Shown: one piece after another, positions 1-5,423 of the stretch | How positions within the stretch are numbered: the stretch's first letter is position 1 | Layout of the letters: each line of letters begins with the position of its first letter | Assembly: GCA_030916575.1 (NCBI GenBank) | Contig: JAUPWJ010000082.1 | Location: 1-8,438, forward strand | DNA from: Patescibacteria group bacterium | GTDB lineage: Bacteria; Patescibacteriota; Minisyncoccia; Phycocordibacterales; UBA9973 | Length of the DNA stretch: 8,438 bases | Reading direction: 5' to 3' | Position numbers and translations under genes: made by a program | Notes under the pieces: generated by a model | The model's input: the letters and a program-made list of their open reading frames with translations, nothing else | Told to the model about the DNA's origin: nothing | The model's database searches: none

Positions 1-221
1 AAATCCTTCGTAAGGCTCACATACCGATAGCCCAATCTTTATCAAAAGACTCACTAGGCTCACAGCTCGCTATCGCAGAGAAGCTTGCAATTCCTTATGC
101 AATTATCTTCGGAGTAAAAGAAGCGATTGAAAACTCTGTAATCGTGCGTGATATGTCTAATAGATCACAAAATACAGTAAAGCTCTCAAAACTTCTAGAA
201 TATTTAAAAGAAATTAAATAA
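1..221 (+). CDS. hisS: Histidyl-tRNA synthetase, C-terminal end (5' partial)
   Basis: This is the last 72 codons of a gene entering from the left edge; the first complete codon starts at base 3 and the stop is TAA at 219-221. The peptide begins ILRKAHIPIAQSLSKDSLG and contains the block IIFGVKEAIENSVIVRDM, followed by a segment on NRSQ and a final LLEYLKEIK. That succession matches the alpha/beta anticodon-binding domain at the C-terminus of class II histidyl-tRNA synthetases, where a GxxE segment is followed by a V-[IV]-[VR]-[DE]-M strand and a closing helix. The full enzyme charges tRNA-His with histidine in the cytoplasm; its catalytic motifs 1-3 lie outside the window. Only four bases separate it from def, so the two are probably co-transcribed. 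A threonyl- or prolyl-tRNA synthetase tail has the same fold, but the SLGSQL and RDMSNRSQ wording favours HisRS. Confidence 0.86.
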   Translation, partial: ILRKAHIPIAQSLSKDSLGSQLAIAEKLAIPYAIIFGVKEAIENSVIVRDMSNRSQNTVKLSKLLEYLKEIK

Positions 222-225
222 ACCA

Positions 226-762
226 ATGCCAGCAATCTTGCAAAAAGAAGAGAAGGTTTTGCGAAAAATAGCCAAAGAAGTACCAATAAGTAGCATCACC
301 ACTCCTAAAATTAAAAAGATTCTCAAAGAAATGTCTGCATCTTTAGCTACTCAAGATGACGGTGTGGCTATTGCTGCGCCACAAATTGGGTATTCACTCC
401 GTATATTTGTCGTCTCTGGAAAAGTATTTTCTAAAGACGGAGAAGTCGCTACGCCAGAAATGATAAAAGGAAGTAAAAAAGAAAAATTTAAAGATGTTAT
501 TTTTATTAATCCTGTAATCTCAAAACTCTCGAGAGATAAAGAATGGATGCCTGAAGGATGTCTTTCTGTCCGTCCAATATATGGGAAAACTTATCGCTCT
601 AAAAAAGCCCTCGTCACTGCTTATGATGAAAATGGTAAGAAATTCACTCGTGGTGGCTCTGGATTACTCGCTCAAATTTTCCAACATGAGACAGACCATT
701 TAAATGGAATTCTTTTTATAGACCATGCGAAAGATTTAAAAGAAGAGTATCCACCTAAATAA
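226..762 (+). CDS. def: Peptide deformylase
   Basis: Peptide deformylase removes the formyl group from the N-terminal methionine of new proteins as they leave the ribosome. All three family motifs are present in the 178 residues: motif 1 GVAIAAPQIG (46-55, with Gln53 that lines the active site), motif 2 EGCLS (110-114, metal ligand Cys112) and motif 3 QHETDH (153-158, ligands His154 and His158 with catalytic Glu155). Motif 1 usually reads GxGxAAxQxG; here the second glycine is Ala48. A hydrophilic stretch around residues 66-90, before the strand VIFINP, looks longer than in the shortest bacterial forms. The ATG at 226 is the first in frame after the hisS stop and gives the usual MPAILQ-type beginning; no clear Shine-Dalgarno site precedes it. 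It sits four bases after hisS and four bases before fmt, its functional partner. Confidence 0.95.
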   Translation: MPAILQKEEKVLRKIAKEVPISSITTPKIKKILKEMSASLATQDDGVAIAAPQIGYSLRIFVVSGKVFSKDGEVATPEMIKGSKKEKFKDVIFINPVISKLSRDKEWMPEGCLSVRPIYGKTYRSKKALVTAYDENGKKFTRGGSGLLAQIFQHETDHLNGILFIDHAKDLKEEYPPK

Positions 763-766
763 AACA

Positions 767-1582
767 ATGATAAATAAACCAAACTTTGTATTCTTTGGAA
801 CGCCAGATGTGGCAAGTGAGACACTTGAAATATTAAAACAAGCTGGATATTTACCCAGTCTTATTGTAACTTCTCCTGATAAACCAAAAGGACGTAAAAT
901 GCTATTAACTCCCCCGCCTGTAAAAACTTGGGCAATAGAGAATAGTATTCCATACATTCAACCTGAGAAAATAAATGACTTGGTACTCGAAATACAGAAT
1001 GTAGATTTATTTATTGTTGTTGCCTACGGAAAGATAATGCCAGAAAAATTAATAAAACTTCCTCGTTTAGGTTCAATAAACATTCATTATTCTCTGCTAC
1101 CTAAATACAGAGGTGCATCCCCCGTAGAGTCTGCGATATTAAATGGTGATATACAGACAGGGGTAAGTATTCAACAAATGGAATATAAAATGGATACAGG
1201 ACAAATACTTGTAGTAGAAAAAATTGAAATCTTACCTGATGAAAAATCAGGAGAACTCCGCACTCGCTTAATAAAAATCGGTGGTGAACTTCTAGTAAAA
1301 ATGTTACCAGATTTTATTGATGGAAAAATCACTACAATTCCCCAAGACGAAACACAGGCTATAAATTGTAAAAAAATGACTAAAGAAGACGGCCTAATAG
1401 ATTTAGATGGTGATAGTGTTATGAATTACAACAAATTCCGTGCATATGCCACCTGGCCCCGCACCTATTTCTTTAAGGACAACAAAAGAGTAATAATCAC
1501 AGATGCTGAACTCTCAGATGGAAAATTTGTAATCAAAAAGATAATTCCTGAAGGAGGCAAAGAACAAGAATATAAAGACTAA
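767..1582 (+). CDS. fmt: Methionyl-tRNA formyltransferase, short C-terminus
   Basis: Fmt transfers a formyl group from 10-formyltetrahydrofolate to Met-tRNA-fMet so that translation can start. The N-terminal Rossmann-like domain is intact: FFGTPD (9-14), PDKPKGR (37-43), VVAYGKIMP (84-92), then INIHYSLLPKYRGASP (104-119). The catalytic Asn105, His107 and Asp143 (in MDTG) match E. coli Asn109, His111 and Asp147 with a constant offset of four. The tRNA-binding C-terminal domain is recognisable (FRAYATWPRTYFF, then FVIKKIIPEGGKE) but compact: the protein has 271 residues where the E. coli enzyme has 315. A strand-loop segment of the domain is missing and the protein stops right after GKEQEYKD, about 16 residues before the E. 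coli end. The TAA at 1580-1582 overlaps the TAG of the convergent gene by three of four shared bases. The ATG at 767 lies four bases after the def stop, without a visible ribosome-binding site. Confidence 0.94.
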   Translation: MINKPNFVFFGTPDVASETLEILKQAGYLPSLIVTSPDKPKGRKMLLTPPPVKTWAIENSIPYIQPEKINDLVLEIQNVDLFIVVAYGKIMPEKLIKLPRLGSINIHYSLLPKYRGASPVESAILNGDIQTGVSIQQMEYKMDTGQILVVEKIEILPDEKSGELRTRLIKIGGELLVKMLPDFIDGKITTIPQDETQAINCKKMTKEDGLIDLDGDSVMNYNKFRAYATWPRTYFFKDNKRVIITDAELSDGKFVIKKIIPEGGKEQEYKD

Positions 1583-3255
1583 TATACTTCCTGCTGATAA
1601 CATTTTTCACAATACACTATTTCAGGCTGATTTGGCGCATAATTTGTGATAATCTCTTTTTTGCACTTATCACAATTTCTTTTCCAAAATTTATAAGAAC
1701 CTCTTCTCTCTATTCTATCTTTATGCCTGCAATAAAAACATTTTCTAGGTATTGGTAAAATAACTTTTTTATAAAACAACAATTCTTGCTCGGTGATTTT
1801 ATAATTTCTATTACAATCCACACAACATAACACTTCTTTTGTAATTGAATCTTTTACATCTTTAATATGGTCTGGGATCTCTTCAGGTTTCATAGTCTCT
1901 TTGCCTTCTGTCTTTTGTATATCATCTTCCCATCTAAAACCTTGTGCTAATGCTTCTTCTCTACTTAATGGCATATTATCTTGAGCAATAGTTTCATTAT
2001 AAGAAAAGAGTGAAAGCTCTTGAGGAATCATACCTCCATACAAATCTTTTTCCTTTAACTCTTTGACTATAAATTCTTTTATTTTTAAATACTCTTCTTT
2101 AGAATACTCCTTATTAAACACCGAATACTTACCATTTTGTAAAGCATCGCAAGCCACACAATCATGGCAATTTTTAATATAAAATCCATGTAAGATATCT
2201 TGTGAATTCTCTGCCCCATAAGTGCCAATAGTGTTTGAAGAAAAACCAGTAGCTACACATTCTAATAATCTCTCACAATTTGTTCCGTAACCAATAACAT
2301 CCATAGAGTCTTTTATAAGCTTTGAAGAGAAAATATATTTGCAATCTTCTGATTGAAATACTTCATAAGAATCTTTCACAGATTTACATTCAGATAAATA
2401 GTCTCCAGAAGAATCAACGGTCTGAAAGTTATTATTTTCTCTGTGCGGGAATTTTTCTACAAATTTATTAAATTTTTCTTTTTCTTCCATTATTTTTTCA
2501 TAACTTCCTAAAATATTACTCGTCTTTTCAACATATTCTTCTGGCGTTAATTGTTCATTAAAATAACAATTGCTTTTATTGTTTAAATTTACACAACCGA
2601 AACAATTTACTAAATTTCTTCCATTCAATATGAAATGAGAGTCTACGCAATTGAATACATTTTGAGAATAAGTTGTTCCGTAAGATTCCTGAATATTGAT
2701 TGATTCATAACATCTATTAGTTGCAAAACCAAAATATAAATCGGAAGAATCTACTCCTTTGCGAATTCCTCTAGAATAGAGCAAGTCTTCTGCAGGCCCA
2801 GTATTAAAAACAAGGTAGCAATTTTTACAACCACTAGCCATATTTACATATTCACTATTTAAATTTTCTCCATATCCTAAAGTTAAATAAAGGGCCACCT
2901 TTGGAACTTTGATTAAAAACTCTTTAAACTGCTCAACGTAAGACCTATTAAAATCAAAATCCTGTGCGTAGCTTCTTGGATCCCATTTCTCTGAATAAAA
3001 ACAATTATAACAATATATTGTGTATGGTGACTTGGGATTATACATAGTCACAATATTTTTATTACACATATCACAAGTTCGTCCAGAATATAAAGTAGTT
3101 TCATTCCTCCACATTGCTCGCATTTTAAAACGACAATCTGGACAGATTAGAGGAGCTGGAACTTGCATCTTTTCATAAAAAGAAAAATCATCAGGTTCTA
3201 TAGTGAAATCACTTTTACAATTCTGGCATATTTTATTTTCTTTTTTATATTCCAT
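1579..3255 (-). CDS. Quadruple zinc-ribbon Cys-rich protein of unknown function, paralogue 1
   Basis: This 558-residue protein has no function I can name. Four CxxC...CxxC zinc-ribbons are complete: C10/C13/C38/C41, C61/C64/C82/C85, C478/C481/C506/C509 and C528/C531/C549/C552. Ribbons 1 and 3 have 25 residues between the inner cysteines and ribbons 2 and 4 have 18, so the N- and C-terminal pairs are duplicates. Ribbons 1 and 3 resemble the small zinc-ribbon family with an [E/Q]xxFY..KxxxxPxxCxxCR pattern (zf-trcl type). Between them lie two Cys/Asn/Asp-rich repetitive regions (about 131-241 and 281-389), each closed by a YFNEQLTPEEY or VFNKEYSKEEY motif; these could form a short beta-helix. 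Residues 419-442 hold a YNET...PLSREEAL..GFRW segment shared with the neighbour. No signal peptide or membrane segment is visible, so it is probably cytoplasmic. ATG at 3255 starts a good N-terminal ribbon. It follows its paralogue by 45 bases and converges on fmt. Confidence 0.9.
   Translation of the reverse strand: MEYKKENKICQNCKSDFTIEPDDFSFYEKMQVPAPLICPDCRFKMRAMWRNETTLYSGRTCDMCNKNIVTMYNPKSPYTIYCYNCFYSEKWDPRSYAQDFDFNRSYVEQFKEFLIKVPKVALYLTLGYGENLNSEYVNMASGCKNCYLVFNTGPAEDLLYSRGIRKGVDSSDLYFGFATNRCYESINIQESYGTTYSQNVFNCVDSHFILNGRNLVNCFGCVNLNNKSNCYFNEQLTPEEYVEKTSNILGSYEKIMEEKEKFNKFVEKFPHRENNNFQTVDSSGDYLSECKSVKDSYEVFQSEDCKYIFSSKLIKDSMDVIGYGTNCERLLECVATGFSSNTIGTYGAENSQDILHGFYIKNCHDCVACDALQNGKYSVFNKEYSKEEYLKIKEFIVKELKEKDLYGGMIPQELSLFSYNETIAQDNMPLSREEALAQGFRWEDDIQKTEGKETMKPEEIPDHIKDVKDSITKEVLCCVDCNRNYKITEQELLFYKKVILPIPRKCFYCRHKDRIERRGSYKFWKRNCDKCKKEIITNYAPNQPEIVYCEKCYQQEVY
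1580..1608 (-). repeat. 29-bp perfect repeat, copy A (3' end of paralogue 1)
   Basis: These 29 bases are identical to 3302-3330 and end both paralogous zinc-ribbon genes at the same codon position. They encode most of the shared C-terminal peptide YCEKCYQQEVY and include the last two bases of the stop codon. Identity breaks off sharply at both sides (stop TAG here, TAA in the other copy). Copy A also overlaps the last three bases of fmt. Confidence 0.85.
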
Positions 3256-3270
3256 ATTTTTTTGTATCTA

Positions 3271-3282
3271 TGCACTAGTACA
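3271..3282. promoter_or_regulatory. Imperfect palindrome in the gap between the two zinc-ribbon genes
   Basis: The 45-base spacer 3256-3300 is the longest gap in the window. It holds TGCACTAGTACA, symmetric in five of six base pairs around 3276/3277. On the minus strand a TATAAG hexamer (3294-3289) lies just before it and would place a start site near 3282, inside the palindrome; no -35 box at 16-18 bases is seen. This could be a weak internal promoter with an operator, or a small mRNA hairpin between cistrons. No Shine-Dalgarno site precedes the ATG at 3255; the sequence there is A-rich. Confidence 0.25.
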
Positions 3283-3300
3283 TGATAACTTATACTACAG

Positions 3301-5007
3301 TTAATATACTTCCTGCTGATAACATTTTTCGCAGTAAATTATCGGAGTACGAGATTCATCATAAGCAGTTTCAATACTTATACTGCACTTTGAACAAATT
3401 CTTTCTTGTAAAGTAAGTGGTGGGCGCATTTTAAATCTTTCAGTATGCCTAACATCAAAACAAACCCTAGGTAAAGGCAAATCCATTCTTCTATAGAAAG
3501 CTAATTCATTTTGAGTTATTTTATAAGCCCCTACTGAATAAAATTTATCTTTCTCTCCACATTCTATTACTTCATTTAAAATACTATCACCAACTTCTGA
3601 TATAGTCTCAGGTAAATCAGCACTATTAATAGTAGTATTATAGTTTATTTTTTCTTTCTCTTTCCATTTATAACCCATTTTCCCCGCCTCTTCTTTATCA
3701 ATAGGAAAGAAGTCCATCGCCGCGGTCTCATTATAAGCAAAGGGAGAAGTAGAAACTGGAAAATTCTCTCCATATTTATAAACAATACCTCTATCATCCG
3801 TATAAGGCATTTCATTTATATGTTTTATTATTTTAGGTACTAATTCTTCATATTCTTCTTTTGTATACTTTTTATTTAAAATAGAATACTCTCCTTTCTT
3901 GAGACCTACACAGCCAAAACAATTCTTAGCTCCAGGACAAGAATCACAATATGTAAGGTCATGTGCGCCCATCCAGCATTGAGAAGAAAACTTTATTCTA
4001 GATACATTTATACCCACATTTTCAGATTCATATATAAGCTCGGCACCATTCCCCCATTGAAAATGATCCATGCAATCCTCCGCATTAAAAATCCAAAGCA
4101 AATATTTACCATCTTTTACATTTAAACATCCAAAAGAATCTTTTACATTCTGACAATTTACAATCCAATTTCCTGAATAATTATTTGATTTTAGTGAATG
4201 AACTGACCTAAATGGAAATTGTTTTTTAAACCTTTCGAATTCTTTTTTAAATTCTTGTATCCCGGAATTAGTATTTAATTTTAATTCTTTTAATTTCTCT
4301 TGATATTCTTCTTTTGTATATTTATTATTTAAAATACAATATTGTTGATTGATAAGATTAACACAACCTATACAATCAGAACAATTCCTACATGCATACA
4401 AGAAAAAAGAATCCCTAGAATCATGAGTTTCCTGGGAGAATCTTACTTTATAACAATTATTACAATCTATACATTCATAACAAAGCTCAGAATCCCATAT
4501 ACTAAAACAATCCACACAGTCAATAATATTCTTACCAACATATGAATACATCGAATTTTGACTTCCACTCATGCGAAATACCATATAGGAATCCTTCATA
4601 TCGTGCACTCTGTGGGTATATTCACTGTTCTTAGATAATCCTTGTTTAACAAGAGCCATTCTAGGAACCTTATTCATTAATTCTTTAAATTGCTCAAAGA
4701 AAGTTCTTGAGAAATTATATTCCATCCCAAATTTATAAGGATCCCATTCGTCAGAATACCAAGATTCTGATTTATATACTGGGAAAGGTGTGTCTTCTGG
4801 AAACATGCTAAGAATGGATTCTCCGGTTAAATCACATTTTCTTTTATATAAAACCCTCTCATTTGTATGAGACATCCTCCTAACCAAACGACATTGTGGA
4901 CAAAAAGTCGGCGGAGGAACTTTTATCTTTTCATAAAAAGAAAAATCGTCCGGCTCGATTTGAAAATCTTGCTTACAGTTTTGACAATTTTTCTTTTCGC
5001 TAGTCAT
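3301..5007 (-). CDS. Zinc-ribbon Cys-rich protein of unknown function, paralogue 2 (inner ribbons decayed)
   Basis: This 568-residue protein has the same layout as the next gene downstream. Ribbon 1 (C8/C11/C36/C39) and ribbon 4 (C538/C541/C559/C562) are complete with the same spacing. Ribbon 2 keeps only C58: the other ligand positions are Thr61, Lys79 and Ser82. Ribbon 3 keeps only C516: the others are Lys488, Ser491 and Val519. The fold around them is still recognisable (SWYSDEWDP; AFYRRMDLPLPRVCFDVRH). Two repetitive regions (about 127-235 and 273-386) carry CxxC and CxxCxxC steps and end with LNNKYTKEEY and LNKKYTKEEY. The first also has the run CVDCFSIWDSELCYECIDC. Segment 422-448 (PFAYNETAA...FFPIDKEEA..GYKW) matches the paralogue. 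There is no signal peptide. ATG at 5007 is four bases after the hpf stop, so translation is probably coupled to hpf. Function unknown; a regulatory or RNA-binding role is possible but not shown. Confidence 0.9.
   Translation of the reverse strand: MTSEKKNCQNCKQDFQIEPDDFSFYEKIKVPPPTFCPQCRLVRRMSHTNERVLYKRKCDLTGESILSMFPEDTPFPVYKSESWYSDEWDPYKFGMEYNFSRTFFEQFKELMNKVPRMALVKQGLSKNSEYTHRVHDMKDSYMVFRMSGSQNSMYSYVGKNIIDCVDCFSIWDSELCYECIDCNNCYKVRFSQETHDSRDSFFLYACRNCSDCIGCVNLINQQYCILNNKYTKEEYQEKLKELKLNTNSGIQEFKKEFERFKKQFPFRSVHSLKSNNYSGNWIVNCQNVKDSFGCLNVKDGKYLLWIFNAEDCMDHFQWGNGAELIYESENVGINVSRIKFSSQCWMGAHDLTYCDSCPGAKNCFGCVGLKKGEYSILNKKYTKEEYEELVPKIIKHINEMPYTDDRGIVYKYGENFPVSTSPFAYNETAAMDFFPIDKEEAGKMGYKWKEKEKINYNTTINSADLPETISEVGDSILNEVIECGEKDKFYSVGAYKITQNELAFYRRMDLPLPRVCFDVRHTERFKMRPPLTLQERICSKCSISIETAYDESRTPIIYCEKCYQQEVY
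3302..3330 (-). repeat. 29-bp perfect repeat, copy B (3' end of paralogue 2)
   Basis: Second copy of the 29-base identity described for 1580-1608, at the 3' end of the upstream paralogue. A further 23-base identity joins the 5' parts of the two genes (3167-3189 and 4925-4947, coding for the FSFYEK part of ribbon 1). Most of the rest of the two genes has diverged clearly at the DNA level. Confidence 0.85.
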
Positions 5008-5011
5008 TATC

Positions 5012-5395
5012 TTATTTTTTCCAAGGACGATAGTTTGAGGCGTCTTTCATTATGTCTTTTATCTTGCGAGCGCCTTTGTAAAATACATCCCATTTTTTAT
5101 TTTTATTTCTACTGATTTCACGAAAAAGAATATCTTTGATTTCATCTACAGCTTCAAAAACATCTCCTTTGTCCGTACTTGCATAAAATTTTTCTCCTAA
5201 ACTTTCAATTACACAATCTGCATGAAAAATATCACCAGACTTTTGTCCATTTTTTTGTGCAATTTCAAAAAGTATATTTATAGATTCCTTATCTTGTCCT
5301 CTGAAAAATTTCTCTAAACCGTTAATTCTTTTTAAGATATAATTCTTAATCTCAGGTGTAAGCTCAATCCCTGTTCCTTTTATATTTATATTCAT
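5012..5395 (-). CDS. hpf: Short ribosome hibernation-promoting factor (HPF/RaiA, S30AE domain)
   Basis: This small cytoplasmic protein binds the decoding centre of the small ribosomal subunit and silences or protects idle ribosomes under starvation. The 127 residues begin MNINIKGTGIELTPEIKNYI, the typical first strand and helix, followed by LEKFF, the strands INILFEIA and FHADCVIES, then FYAST.KGDVFEAVDEIKD and a Lys/Arg-rich last helix. That order is the beta-alpha-beta-beta-beta-alpha S30AE domain. The long-form C-terminal dimerisation domain (about 50-60 further residues) is absent, so this is the short type; the tail WDVFYKGARKIKDIMKDA is basic. ATG at 5395 is supported by the family-typical N-terminus. 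A consensus extended -10 element directly precedes it and predicts a leaderless transcript. The four-base gap to the zinc-ribbon gene suggests one operon covering 5395-1579. Confidence 0.93.
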   Translation of the reverse strand: MNINIKGTGIELTPEIKNYILKRINGLEKFFRGQDKESINILFEIAQKNGQKSGDIFHADCVIESLGEKFYASTDKGDVFEAVDEIKDILFREISRNKNKKWDVFYKGARKIKDIMKDASNYRPWKK

Positions 5396-5401
5396 ACCCT
5401 A

Positions 5402-5410
5402 ATTATACCA
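5402..5410 (-). promoter_or_regulatory. Extended -10 promoter of hpf, probably leaderless
   Basis: On the minus strand the 28-base gap reads TGGTATAATT followed by AGGGTATG. TATAAT (5407-5402) is a perfect -10 hexamer with the TGn extension (5410-5408). Seven bases beyond its last T is 5395, the A of the hpf start codon, so the transcript would begin at or within a few bases of the ATG. The AGGG before the ATG is too close to act as a Shine-Dalgarno site. No good -35 hexamer is seen at 16-18 bases, which extended -10 promoters tolerate. Confidence 0.6.
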
Positions 5411-5423
5411 TGTAAAAAATGTA

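Noticed and set aside
95..286. Minus-strand open frame opposite hisS/def, and similar antisense frames at 736-957, 4342-4545, 4867-5115, 6472-6666, 6805-7050, 7007-7246 and 7305-7490
   Set aside because: They lie opposite or out of frame within well-supported genes and show no recognisable domain; low-complexity composition explains the open frames.
1560..1620. Bidirectional terminator between fmt and the convergent gene
   Set aside because: The coding regions overlap by four bases and I see no GC-rich inverted repeat followed by a T-run on either strand.
1579..5007. CRISPR array, tandem repeat or selfish element in the zinc-ribbon pair
   Set aside because: The repetition is at protein level within long intact frames; there are no regularly spaced DNA repeats, transposase genes or terminal inverted repeats.
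1579..5007. CaiB/BaiF CoA-transferase as a name for the zinc-ribbon proteins
   Set aside because: I have an impression that this label is attached to similar proteins, but no CoA-transferase motif is visible and the cysteine-rich layout does not fit that fold.
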